Shown: piece after piece, positions 21,490 through 31,735 of the stretch | How the letters are laid out: the number at the start of each line of letters is the position of its first letter | How positions within the stretch are numbered: the stretch's first letter is position 1 | From: Acanthosepion esculentum | Lineage: Eukaryota; Mollusca; Cephalopoda; Sepiida; Sepiidae | NCBI GenBank assembly: GCA_964036315.1 | Contig: OZ038482.1 | Coordinates: 16,364,569 to 16,428,568 of the forward strand | DNA: 64,000 nucleotides | Direction: 5' to 3' | Program-made: the position numbers and the translations under genes | Notes under the pieces: model-generated | What the model was told of the DNA's origin: nothing | What the model saw: the letters and a program-made list of their open reading frames with translations, nothing else | The model's database searches: none

Positions 21490-21915
21490 TGTGCTGTCCT
21501 GGGTATGACGATAAACTACATCCGCGTCCATCGTAAGACGATAAACTACGTCCAAAAAGCAAGGTCTCTGATCAGGAGGCTTTGAGGAGCGTGGAACCAC
21601 CTCTTAATTGCTGGTGTTCCCAGGTACACCCTGACCCGGGGTGGTAGCACCTGTTAGGGTCCCAGCTATGGGCAAATAGTTAACCCCGAAAGTCAGGTAA
21701 AAAGCATTATAAAAGTGTAAAAATAGGTTTTAATACCAGAAATTAAAAAAAAAAAATACTACCACAATACGTTTTTGAAAATATTATTACCAGCTATACA
21801 ATTTCGAGGGAAGAAATATTTCCAGAAATAGATTTTTGACATAACAAAAATATTAGGAAGAAAAAAAACTGTTGGCATTAAATGATCCATTGATGTTGAT
21901 TTGCCGTAAAACAAA
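21490..21915 (+). repeat. Dispersed repeat family with 30-bp VNTR head, copy 2
   Basis: Two VNTR units (GATAAACTACATCC and GATAAACTACGTCC) are followed by GAGCGTGGAACCACC, the GCTGGTGTTCCCAGG block, ATGGGCAAATAGTTAA and a CCGTAAAACAAAACAAAC end. It begins about 60 bp from the 5S-containing SINE. Confidence 0.75.
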
Positions 21916-22538
21916 ACAAACTAAACCATTGCACTGTGAATATTTATGGGGCATTCAAAACTCCATTTTTATGGAATGCTACTCTGAAGAGATTTACGAA
22001 CTCTGTAAGAAATGCAGGAGTTCATTAAGTACAATACAATAACAAATAAGAAGATGAAGACGGCTTGTCGAATTCATGATGCTTGAATCCAAAGGTTAAA
22101 TGTCACATTCTTCTAAATCTATTATTCTTCGATTCAATAAAGATTTTTTTCTCAGCGAGATAATTTGCTTTTTATAACGAGATTTTGGTTTATCTGAGAA
22201 AAAAAACACCCTTCATAATAATAATGATAAATTTGACGCACGTTACAGTGGTGTATTTCTGGTGGAGAGGTAAATTTTATTTTGGATTAATCTTTCTCAT
22301 AAAATGCAAAACAAATCTTTCGGCGTTTTTCAATTGAAACTCATATTATTCGCCAATAAAATATGTAAATTGAATAAAATGCGAATCTAGAAAATTGTTC
22401 AGCAAACCTTTTTCTACGAAACGCCTACTTTTCAAAATTGGGAATCTGGAACGCTCACCAATCATAATTTCAGAATTAACGGATGACATTTAAATGATAT
22501 TTTCGCAAGTTTTAATTATTCAAACTATGAACGAAGAT
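21916..22538. other. No recognised gene
   Basis: AT-rich, no motif recognised. Confidence 0.4.
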
Positions 22539-22539
22539 A

Positions 22540-23861
22540 CAGGTATTCCTCACCTTACGTTGGTAATTTGTTCCAGGAGAGGCGACTTAAGTCGAAAAAC
22601 AACTTAAGTCGAATTTACTTGTCACTAGGCTAAACCACAAATAACCATTTCCAGTTCTGTATTTTATTTATAAATGCGTTTTAATAATATGTCGCCAGTA
22701 AGAATCTATTTTAAGCTTACAAACAAATAAATTATAGCTTTTAATATAGTACAGAAAAAAAAGTAATCTCAGATGTTTTTCTATTTCGTTCTCTAGGATT
22801 TATGATGATTATATTAACATTTACTGTAAATGTACGTATTTTAATATGATTTTATATCCTTTTATTCTTATTATTGTACAGTAACGTGATGTTTATGTGC
22901 TTTTAACGCTTTTCTAGTGATATTCAATATTTGTGGCGGGCGGACGTAAAGTCGAATAAAATGACTTTAACTTGATTTTTATTTTTCCATATATATTTTT
23001 TGACAAAAGACGTATAATCGAGAACGACTTAAGTCGAAACGACGTAACCTGAGATATACATGTATTTGATATGCACAGATCTTATGGAGATCATTTATGC
23101 CGCTTCATACTCGTCCTGATCGCTGGTGGTGATGTTTTATTCGAATAATATAAGGCAAACTCCCGTGAAAATTCGAGTAATTTTTAGGTACGCCATTATT
23201 TTGGTTAGGTTGGTTGATTTTAGAATTCCAAAAGATCGAGCAATCGATATAACCTTTTCACCTTTTTCATGGCGTTTTATCACAGTAAGTTTATCATCCA
23301 GCGTTATAGCATGACGCTTGGGACTTGCACTAGGAATTTTCTTAGGAGCCATTGGGGCAAAATATAAAGTTACAAATGAATGAGAATGAAGGAGTAAGCG
23401 TTAAGCAGACGTATTCCATGCGTATGCCTAAACTAAACTGGATTTCAATTTTGCGGGAATCACGTGTGGCACTAACAACGCCGCCAAACGGTAGATATTG
23501 GAACTACCGTGGAAACGCCAATATTGAGCTCTTAACGACCGCTAAATAAGTCCACAACACAGAGTCATAGATATTTTTATATTTCGTTCTCTAGGATTTA
23601 TGATTGATTATATTAACATTTACTGTAAACGTACGTATTTTAATATGATTTTATATACTTTTATTCTTATTTATTGTACAGTAACGTGATGTTTATGTGC
23701 TTTTAACGCTTTTCTAGTGATATTCAATATTTGTGGCGGGCGGACGTAAAGTCGAATAAAATGACTTACACTTGATTTTTATTTTTCCATATATTTTTTT
23801 GACAAACGACGTATAATCCAGAACGACTTAACTCGAAACTATGTAACCCGAGGTATACATG
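22540..23861 (-). mobile_element. Tigger/pogo-like transposon remnant with duplicated end
   Basis: Ends CAGGTATTCCTCACCTTACG (left) and, in complement, CATGTATACCTCGGGTTAC (right) are imperfect TIRs flanked by TA. A 280-bp terminal segment (GTACAGTAACGTGATGTTTA ... GGCGGGCGGACGTAAAGTC) is present twice, ending at 23062 and at 23861. The repeat encloses a transposase N-terminus on the minus strand. Either one element suffered an internal duplication or two elements recombined. Confidence 0.7.
23137..23352 (-). pseudogene. Tigger/CENP-B-like transposase N-terminal fragment
   Basis: The ORF starts MAPKKIPSASPKRHAITLDD and continues KLTVIKRHEKGEKVISIARS, followed by FGI. A MAPK(K/R)-basic start followed by LxxKLxVIxxxExGExxxxIAR is the psq-type helix-turn-helix of CENP-B/Tigger transposases. 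The frame loses similarity after about residue 46 and stops at 71, so the DDE domain is absent. The first helix-turn-helix could in principle still bind DNA, but expression is not supported. Confidence 0.8.
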
Positions 23862-23869
23862 TAAATGGA

Positions 23870-25090
23870 AAGAAAACTATGGATTACGACAGACTGTAAA
23901 AGAATAAGATCAAAAAAAGCTAATATTATTCAATGCTTTTCCTGAGAACGAGAGTCAAAACATTGGAGAAAAGTTTGTGAGGGGGCGATGTAGGTTTCCC
24001 CTTTCCGTAACACTGAGGCAATTTGGTGATTTCGTTAATACGTATTTCACCCTGGAGAATGCCGTTTCCATAAGATATGCGATAGCAAAGAAGAGGAACA
24101 TAAATTTGGCTTTCGACCACAAGTTCGGTTACTTGGTAACAATACTCTTGTGTGTCCACATGACTTGATAACCTCGTTTGCGCGCTGTTTTAGCTTCATT
24201 ATTGTTGAGGGGTCTCCCCTTTTTACACAAATGGACTCACCCAGAGTATACATATACTACCGCCAGTGAATACCCGCGGAGTACGTTGAGTCAAGTCGGA
24301 CAGTAGTAGTAGTAGAACGTAGCGACAAGAGTCACAGTAACAAGCACTTAGACTCAGTATGAAGTCATACAGCGATACGTCGATACCAAAGACTTTATAT
24401 ATATATTTGTCTACTAACTCTGCAGTCCTGGAACTACTAACCTGTATTACCAGTTTGTATTATTACGTTAATACATTTATTTCCTATATTCATTCTTGGC
24501 GTTTGTTATTATTTGATACCGGATTTCATCCCGGAATCCAAAACAATTATGATGTCGCATCATGAGAAATTCTTCAACAAAACTTGCATCCATATCTATA
24601 TCAATAATGAAAGGATCCAAGATCCAGTTTGACACGTCCATCTTAATGTTAAGTATAATCTGGTTGAAATAAAATTCATAAATTAATTTTTTGATGGCTA
24701 GGTAAAGAATGTTAAATAATAGTTTCAGATTATTGCTTTAAGTGGCAGTGTATTTTGGCTCAGGCCTTCCGAGGCTGGCCTTTAAGGTCAGATGGTAGAC
24801 AGAATAGGGATGCGGATTTTGATTGGCTGGGCCGAACGTGGGAATGTTAGAGAGATAGAGAGTGTTTTCAGAGAGTTAAGATTTGCATGTCGAATAATGT
24901 GGATGTGTTAAAATCGTGCCTCGAGGTGGGATAGCGACATTACTGGCTAGTTAAAAATGTACACGTCGATGTGTTTAATAAAATAGATAAATTTAAAAAT
25001 CCCTTTTGTTGAAGTTCTCATTTTACCTCTGAACAACCAACTAGCGATCACCGGCCGAAAGAAGAAAGAAAAGATAAAGAGGATGCAACT
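23870..25090. other. No firm gene; possible LTR-like segment near 24150-24550
   Basis: A TTTATATATATATTTG TATA-like box, ACATTTATTTCC, and a TACCGGATTTCATCCCGGAA hairpin near the right end give this stretch the look of a Gypsy-type LTR. I cannot find a second LTR or a primer-binding site, so the idea stays weak. The rest, to 25090, shows nothing. Confidence 0.25.
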
Positions 25091-25109
25091 TTATGAGCGA
25101 ATCAAGACC

Positions 25110-25800
25110 GTCGCCCAAGAGAACCTCAGAAGAAGGGGACCAATACAACATTAATAATGGATATTTATTGCATAAAAATACAATTACGGCACAAGGCCGA
25201 AAAAGGGGGCGAGGCTGGTCTTCCGTAACTCTTTTATACCTAATTAATCCGATTCACGACCCATTCACTCATTACAAATTGCATATTCACCACAAAAACT
25301 CGTCCGTCGCCAACCAATCCTCCATACACCATAATACCACATCCTCTCAAGGCGGTTGGGGGTGGAGGGCCTACAAAACGCGCCCCATGCTATAAAATTT
25401 AATGATAATAACTTATATATACAATTCTAAAGATGAAAAATGAGAGGGAAGGCAGATGGGCCCAATAACAAACTAAACATAAACACAAAGTAAACTAAAC
25501 ATAACTAATGTTAGTAAGGCCCGTCCAACCCTCAAAAAAGGAGAGGCCGCTGTATTCTGCCCGTTGGACGAAATCAAGAAGCTCTATCGCTAAGGGAGTG
25601 GGAAGGGGAAAAAAATTCTACGGACATGGAGAATAAAAAGCTGACCCAGTCGAAATAAAAAAAAATGAGTGCCACAAACAAACTGGGGAGGTTGGGAATC
25701 TCGACTTGGATCATAACCAAAGAGGCAGCCGGGAACAGACCAGGAACATCACTTACTCACATTAACTAGGTACAAAAAAGGCTTGTCTAACCTAACATTA
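25110..25800 (+). repeat. Long dispersed repeat, copy B (uninterrupted)
   Basis: Same block order as 16660-17545 but without the hairpin-rich insertion, so it is the empty-site reference. It begins ACGGCACAAGGCCG and ends CTTGTCTAACCTAAC. The ORF at 25093-25395 is not conserved in copy A. Confidence 0.75.
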
Positions 25801-26474
25801 ATAATGTCCCCAACATGAGATTCCAAATCTCAAATTTTTGCCAAAACATAATCACTGCCAGAAATTCTTTTCTCGGCGATAAGTGTCAGGTTCTGGAAAT
25901 AATGCAATTCTTTGTGTAGGACAAAAACAGAAATTATACATTAGCGTCAATAAGGATAAGATTCTTTCTATGAATTTGAAAATTCATGACGTTAAAAATG
26001 TGAAAAAAAATCTGGCATATAGAAAATGTTAATTTTTGAACATTTCTAATCATTTTCTCACTCTGAAGAAATTTTAGTATACTCTCAAAGAATTCTAATG
26101 TCGCCTAAAGGTAATTACAGTAAAATGGCCAGTTAGCATTGATTATTTCAAGGCGAGTTCCTCCACGTGGAAAAAGTTATGGTTGTCAAGTCAAACGCCC
26201 ACCAGCGAAGCTCGTAGCCTACCCACCACCCAAAAAGGTCAAACGTGAAAAAGGTGAAAGGCCCACGGGTAGGCTCTAGTATCCAGGTTGCTAACCATTG
26301 ATCTAGAATCACAATTGACAGTTATGTGATTTTTAATACATCTTAATGCCATATTTTCGGGATTACATTCAGAAAGTGCTGAAACGTTCTCACTCAGAAA
26401 CACTTCTCCAAAACAGTTTGTCATTGACCAAATATCAGAATACTGATTTTGGGACACGAGAAAATTCACAAACA

Positions 26475-26478
<4 letters not shown>
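25801..26478. other. No recognised gene
   Basis: AT-rich. A loose inverted pair GTAGCCTACCCACC / GGGTAGGCTC is present near 26215-26278. Nothing else was recognised. Confidence 0.4.

Positions 26479-26540
<62 letters not shown>
26479..26540. repeat. (TA)n microsatellite, left border of hammerhead foldback
   Basis: About 31 TA units end 40 bp left of the palindrome at 26578-27022. Confidence 0.95.
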
Positions 26541-26543
<3 letters not shown>

Positions 26544-26635
26544 ATAATTAGGAGGATTTGATAAATGTAATTAAGTAATTCATCGAGTCTGAAACCTCAA
26601 CAGAATGCTGAAAGCACTGTCACAGAATGCAGAAA

Positions 26636-26682
26636 GCACTGGACGGCCGTTTCGTCCTATATTTGGGACTCATCAGCAGTGC
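26636..26682 (-). ncRNA. Hammerhead ribozyme motif (type I), minus strand
   Basis: A mirror image of 26912-26958. Read on the minus strand it has GCACTG, CTGATGA, GTCC-loop-GGAC, GAAAC, GGCC, GTC and CAGTGC, with all core bases intact. If the whole foldback were transcribed, this arm would be antisense to the other ribozyme. Confidence 0.8.
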
Positions 26683-26911
26683 GCATCCACTACCGAGAAT
26701 TGAAACCCTGACAGTTAGGTTGTCGAGCGAACACCCTACAGACTGTTCTCCTATGGTTACAGAGAATCTCAGTTGGGTTCCACCACGGAATAATGTGAGT
26801 GAGCGGCGCTATATTGAGTCTGATTTGCTACCTCTTCGTCGCCGAGGCCCGTAGAACAGTCTGTAGGGTGTTCGCTCGACAACCTAACTGTCAATTCTCG
26901 GTAGTGGATGC

Positions 26912-26958
26912 GCACTGCTGATGAGTCCCAAATATAGGACGAAACGGCCGTCCAGTGC
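26912..26958 (+). ncRNA. Hammerhead ribozyme motif (type I)
   Basis: Helix I is GCACTG (26912-26917) paired perfectly with CAGTGC (26953-26958). The conserved CTGATGA box is 26918-26924. Helix II is GTCC/GGAC with an 8-nt loop, the GAAA box is 26941-26944, and helix III is the two pairs A-U and C-G closing a GGCC tetraloop. The predicted cleavage site is after GTC at 26952. Very short helix III is typical of hammerheads from Penelope-like elements and retrozymes. All invariant core positions are present, so activity, possibly as a dimer, is plausible. Confidence 0.82.
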
Positions 26959-27024
26959 TTTCTGCATTCTGTGACAGTGCTTTCAGCATTCTGTTGAGGT
27001 TTCAGACTCGATGAATTACTTAAT

Positions 27025-27027
<3 letters not shown>

Positions 27028-27081
<54 letters not shown>
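27028..27081. repeat. (TA)n microsatellite, right border of hammerhead foldback
   Basis: About 26 TA units between the foldback and the next dispersed repeat. Confidence 0.95.
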
Positions 27082-27085
<4 letters not shown>

Positions 27086-27423
27086 CCCAGCGTGCGGCAC
27101 ATTTGGAAAGTGCCTAAAACCCCCTACCACGAGTTGACCCAAGCCTTTTGAGTGAAATTGAGTAGACAGAACCCTTGTGGGCTGTCGATAGCTGTGCTCG
27201 CACGAAGGCTTCAGTGTGCTGGATTTGTTCAAATTGTTGATCACGCTAGATAACACGCTCTCTCCCAGCAACTGTAACTAAGGTCTGCTCAGCATAATTG
27301 CAGTATAAGCATAGGTTGGCTCTGTGGGTGTTGAACAAACACAAATGTGCCTGAGCGAGAGTCTGCAATAGGGATTGGCTAGCCGCTCTAGTAGACGGAT
27401 ATCTTCGAATACGAGTGGCCAGG

Positions 27424-27428
<5 letters not shown>
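27082..27428 (+). repeat. Dispersed repeat shared in inverted orientation with 51660-51915
   Basis: Shared blocks include GTTGATCACGCTAGATAACA, TGTTCAACACC (in complement), AGGGATTGGCTAGC and ATCTTCGAATACGAGTGG. Here it starts and ends at (TA)n tracts. Confidence 0.75.

Positions 27429-27487
<59 letters not shown>
27429..27487. repeat. (TA)n microsatellite
   Basis: About 30 units, between the repeat to its left and a palindromic unit to its right. Confidence 0.95.
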
Positions 27488-27490
<3 letters not shown>

Positions 27491-27540
27491 GGGAAGAGGT
27501 TATAGTGGTTTCAACAAGAGAAAAGTGTATGTATTAAAAA

Positions 27541-27668
27541 GAAGAGAGAAACGGCAAACGTTTTTGGTTGTAATGTGGATTTTTTTTTTAAATATATATT
27601 ATGGCTTATGGAAAAAATTATTTAAAAATCCACATTACAACCCAAAACGTTTGGCGTTTCTCTCTTCC
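27541..27668. repeat. Palindrome related to the hammerhead unit at 49.4 kb
   Basis: The left arm (GCAAACGTTTTTGGTTGTAA ...) and right arm (TTACAACCCAAAACGTTTGG ...) are about 45 bp each around an AT-rich loop. The left arm and its 5' flank match 49425-49515, where the following sequence holds a hammerhead motif. Here that motif is missing. Confidence 0.75.
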
Positions 27669-27753
27669 TTTTAACATATATTATTTATGTATTATATATG
27701 ACGATCACAAGGGCGTGAAACCCAGGGTCCCAAACTCACAGCAATTCAACTAA

Positions 27754-27768
27754 ATATATATATATAGA

Positions 27769-27810
<42 letters not shown>

Positions 27811-27853
27811 TATTGATAATATTAGTGGTCAACACACACACAGATACACACAG

Positions 27854-27909
<56 letters not shown>

Positions 27910-27946
27910 TCCCAAGAGGATAGAATCCACACACAGATACACACAG

Positions 27947-28004
<58 letters not shown>

Positions 28005-28021
28005 TCCCAAGAGGATAGAAT
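27754..28021. repeat. Compound (TA)/(GA)/(CA) repeat with duplicated unit
   Basis: TA then GA runs at 27754-27810 are followed by two copies of a roughly 95-bp unit. Each unit is ACACACAGATACACACAGAC, (CA)n, (TA)n, then AAATTCCCAAGAGGATAGAA. The AGGATAGAATCC end recurs inverted at 28163-28184. Confidence 0.85.
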
Positions 28022-28099
28022 CCATGTAGAACTCAATGTCCAGGACAGACTAAGAATATAATATAAAAGGCTCAAACACTAATATTCCATGGTTATAAT

Positions 28100-28181
28100 T
28101 TATTACATTGGAATCGTAATCACGATCCAATTCATCAGACCGATAAATTCGAAAAAGAAATCGGATTCTATCCTTTTGGGA

Positions 28182-28184
<3 letters not shown>
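28100..28184 (-). repeat. Penelope-type terminal repeat fragment with CTGATGA hairpin
   Basis: On the minus strand CTGATGA (28132-28138) is followed by a strong hairpin, ATTGGATCGT / ACGATTCCAAT. The GAAAC and GUC parts expected of a hammerhead are not found. With GGATTCTATCCTTTTGGGAA alongside, this looks like a decayed terminal repeat directly 5' of the coding body at 28270. Confidence 0.4.

Positions 28185-28263
<79 letters not shown>
28185..28263. repeat. (TA)n microsatellite, 5' border of Penelope-like body
   Basis: About 39 units immediately before the first recognisable Penelope-like codons. Confidence 0.95.
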
Positions 28264-28267
<4 letters not shown>

Positions 28268-28269
28268 CC

Positions 28270-29256
28270 CAAGAAACTACAACGGCAGAACAAAAAAAAA
28301 TAAAACAAGAAATAATAAAAACCTTCAACACCCTACGATTTACAATGGATATACAACCAAATGAAGAAATACTAAATTTCTTAGATATAACATTCAACCT
28401 AAACAACGAAACTCACAAACCGTACAGGAAACCAAATAACAACCAATATACAATAACCATAATTCTAGCCACCCCCACTAACGTATTTAAACAAATACCA
28501 ATATCTATAAATAAATGAATTTCAACTCATTCTGTTAGTCTAAAAATATTAAATGAAAGTAATAAAAAACATATGAATCAACCCTAGAAAACAGCGGATA
28601 TTCAAACAAACTAGAATGCAAAAACGAAAATAATTCAAACAAAAACAACAGAAAAATGTTCACCTCCCCTTACAACAATACAATAAAAATAAAAATAGGG
28701 AAAATATTCTTATATAATTGACTTCTCTAAAATAATTGACTTCTCTAAAAACAAAATTATCAACAAAAATAGAACCAAAATTAGTGACATGGATAACATG
28801 GAGATAATAATAACTAAGCACAATGAAAAAATAGTCAAAACTGATAACAATTACATCAATAACACTAAAATACTGCAAAATAACACCATTAAATGTAACT
28901 GCAGAAACAAAGAACATTGCCCACTTAACAATAAATGCTTAACCTTTCACATAATATACAAAGCTATCGTAAATGCTAACGTTAACACAGAAGAAAAAGT
29001 TCGCGTAGGGGCCACAGAAAAAAAACTTTTAAAGAAAGATATTATAACCACAAAATGTCATTCGAAAGAAAACTACACAAACAATACAACCCTATCAAAA
29101 TACATATGTAGCAATAAAGAAAACAAAATCCTCACCAAAATCAAATGGGAAATTATAAAAAGAGCAGCCCCATGCAGGATTAACAGCAAAAATTGTAAAT
29201 TATGCTTAGAGAAAAAATTGGCAATAATTAGTTTGAAAACAAAAATAAACTCTTAA
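28270..29256 (+). pseudogene. Penelope-like element: RT tail, zinc-finger linker and GIY-YIG region
   Basis: A first stretch encodes NEEILNFLDITFNLNNETHK with PYRKPNNNQYT, the end of a Penelope-like RT. Multiple stops follow. The last 155 codons (28789-29256) are open and read CNCRNKEHCPLNNKCL, the Cys-rich linker, then IIYKAIVNANV, VGATEKKLLKK, KWEIIKRAAP and NCKLCLEKKLAI. VYKAxV...YIGATE...F is the GIY-YIG endonuclease arrangement of Penelope-like elements; here the YIG tyrosine region reads RVGATE, so the active site is probably damaged. The copy is truncated and dead. Several hammerhead-like motifs in the window fit the known association of this class with hammerhead-bearing terminal repeats. 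Confidence 0.8.
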
Positions 29257-29718
29257 ACAAAAAAAAACCTGAAATAATGGGTAAATGTAGTCATATAAAT
29301 AAATATTTTCTTTGCCATCGAAGTATTAACATAAATAAATATAAATAAAATAAATATAAACTTTATATAAAATATAAATATATATATAATGCAAACTTTA
29401 AATAAATAAAACAAATAAATACAAACAAAATTTAATCTATTAATAGACAAATAAACGAATAAATATTAAAGTACGCCCCTTAGGGAGCAGTGAAATTCTG
29501 CTCAAAGCTGAACTCTTCATTAATTTTTTCTTATACATATCTAAGACTCCATGCCAAATTTAAAGCTGATAGGTCAAAGTTTAGTCTGCACCATTTCTAA
29601 GTAAAATTTAAAAATTTACTTATGTTTTGTTCGTGCAGTGTAATGTACATTGTACAAATGTAAAATGTTTGTATACAGTTTTGTTCATTCACTAACTCTT
29701 TTACTTTTCTTATCAGGT
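29257..29718. other. AT-rich gap between two element bodies
   Basis: AAATAAATATAAA-rich sequence to about 29465, then ordinary AT-rich DNA. A pyrimidine tract ending TTATCAG at 29717 resembles a splice acceptor before the next coding remnant. Confidence 0.4.
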
Positions 29719-31711
29719 TCACTGATGAATTTGCTATTGAAATGGCTACTATATTAACGCGAGCAGTCACAGATGCTGCATTGTTTGGCTTTGAAAGTGT
29801 TATTCAATTAGACAAACTTCCCTCGAAAGGCGAGATGTTAACAAACTGCTGGCGATATGTGATGAAGGAATAATTGAAGAATTCTCAATGATTATCAATA
29901 TGGCCGCCCAGGATTGTTCAGAATTATGGGAAAAAGCAATTGGAGATAGACAAAGTGTTCCTCTTCTTAGACAGAAGACTTTTGATGAAAAGTTGAGGAT
30001 ATTGGGCAATAAAGGAATTGGAGTTAATAAGAATAAGAATGTGGACAAAAAGCTGCATTTCAGGAAGAAATGAAGGAGTTGTTTGATATATGTAGCTGTT
30101 AATGTCTCCCTGTCTCCTGTCAGGATGTGAAGTGAAAAGTCAAGTATGACGGATATCACCTGGCCTGTAATAGTGATATAAAAGACATAGATATATGGTA
30201 GCTGGATATATTCCTTCTGTTGAGGATCATTCGGATGATTTAAGAGATATTCCTCCTGTCAATAGTGATGCTGATTTTGTTCCCGATCCAAAAGCTGTGA
30301 CAGACACCAGCTCACAGAACAGGACAAGACTCCCCACACTGGCTGCCACTTGTGACCGATACATGATTATTGATTATGCTGGAGCTTCCATTGCTACTGC
30401 TGCCATGACTGACTATGACATTATCACAAAGGATGACAAGAGTCAATTTATTGGGTCACATAAACTACGAGACGCAAGACAAAAATACCGATTGAAGAGC
30501 CAAGAAATTCGCATGGCTAGTTTTCAAAGTATGATGTCAGTGTATTTTGATAAGAAGACCGCCACTCGTGTGATGATAAAGAATGAGAAGACCAATAAAT
30601 GGAGTTCGATGATAATGGTGCAACATCATTATGTCATCAGGATTGAACCTGACAATGAATATCTCACACATGTGACTCCAAAGACTGGACATGAAAAAAA
30701 TATTGCCCAAACTATTCACGAGTTTTGGTGGAGAAAAATGTAATCCAACAGCCCATTGTATGTGTCCGTAGTGAAGGAACCAATGTAAATCACCGCTCCA
30801 TTACTTTATCTGTCAGATTTACGGAAATGAGCTGCCTTTCAGCGCTGTTTTCTATCATTATGATGATAAACCAGGTGGTCCTGAGCATTGGGAGGGTCCC
30901 ATTGGAAAGCATATCAAGGAGCTCTTGTCCGAGCTGCCACTTGTTGCCTTCCAGTCAGTCAGTTTCACTGATTTCCCTCTCCCGAATGAAGAAATGGAGA
31001 AAGATCTATCCTGGGATCAGAAATACCTGTATAGAATTAATAAAGTAGTTATTGCAGGTGATATTGATTATGATTTGGCTGCTATTGAACCAGGTCCTCC
31101 CGGCGTTTCTAGGTGGAATATTTTATGGAGTAGAATCCTCAGGCTGTATGTAGCAACATCAAGACCCAGCCACGAGTTTAAAAGAATTGTCATTACAATT
31201 ATAATGTTCACTGCTCCAATGTGGTTCTACACCAAGATGCACCCCTACGTAACACACGACTCTAGGAACGTATTCCAATCCTTGCTCTATATAAGAAAAA
31301 CCTGAATAGTAAGAGGAGACGATAGTGAAGAAGACGGTCCAGAGAAATGCATACTTCGCCCACACAGATCAACTTCTTCTTGGTATGTGTGTACATGAGG
31401 ACGTGACTGTCTCAATGATAATACAAATGAAAGAGGAGAATCAGCAGATGGAAGAATGCACTGACAGATCTGATGAGGGGGAGGAAGAAGATTCTGCTGC
31501 TGCTGTTGACGAGGATTTGTTAAACTACACTGATGAGGAGGAGGACAGTGAAGATGGAGATGGGAATGAAGATGCGCCTCCTGTAGTCAACATGAGAAAA
31601 TTGGCGACTCCCAAAGTAAAGTGGCAAGCAAAATACTATAATTCCATGATTAACTGGATGAATGAACTCAAGACTGAGCCTCCTTACGTTTCATTCTTGA
31701 GACACCATTAG
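29719..31711 (+). pseudogene. Decayed multi-copy invertebrate protein of unknown function
   Basis: Pieces in four frame changes form one protein. They are an N-terminal FTDEFAIEMATILTRAVTDA with LLAICDEGIIEEFSM (29719-30073); CDRYMIIDYAGASIATAAM through HYVIRIEPDNEYLTHVTP (30195-30743); EGTNVN in a second frame; then CQIYGNELPFSAVFYHYDD with GPEHWEGPIGKHIKELL and WSRILRLYVATSRP (30811-31305); then VQRNAYFAHTDQLLLGM and an acidic tail (31329-31711). From memory, a repetitive family in invertebrate genomes has this order (D-R-x-x-x-S/D-R-A, D-G-T-N, C-x-x-H/Y-x-NELP, GPIGK). I cannot name its class. The DGTN Asp is here Glu and part of the following segment is missing. A DDE-like enzyme is possible but unproven. 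Confidence 0.65.
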
Positions 31712-31735
31712 TAGCGTTCAGGTGGTCATGTCCAT

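Larger units (their letters stand above)
26578..27022. mobile_element. Foldback element with two hammerhead motifs, bounded by (TA)n
   Basis: The left arm, about 26578-26748, is the reverse complement of the right arm, about 26851-27022, interrupted by a small insertion near 26703-26710. The roughly 100-bp centre is unrelated unique sequence. Each arm contains a complete hammerhead-like motif, and both sides are bordered by long (TA)n tracts. Inverted terminal repeats carrying hammerheads are a known feature of Penelope-like elements; this unit has no ORF between its arms. Confidence 0.8.

Noticed and set aside
24150..24550. A Gypsy-type solo LTR
   Set aside because: A TATA-like box and a terminal hairpin are suggestive, but no second LTR, target duplication or primer-binding site was found.
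28132..28184. A complete hammerhead 5' of the Penelope-like body
   Set aside because: CTGATGA and a strong hairpin are present but GAAA and the cleavage triplet are missing, so I list only a terminal-repeat fragment.
26346..28364. ORFs rich in IYIYIY, HTHT or CVCVCV at many loci
   Set aside because: They are direct translations of (TA)n, (CA)n and (TG)n tracts and have no flanking conserved sequence.
29800..30159. A 119-codon minus-strand ORF
   Set aside because: It is antisense to a recognisable protein fragment on the plus strand and has no similarity of its own that I can see.
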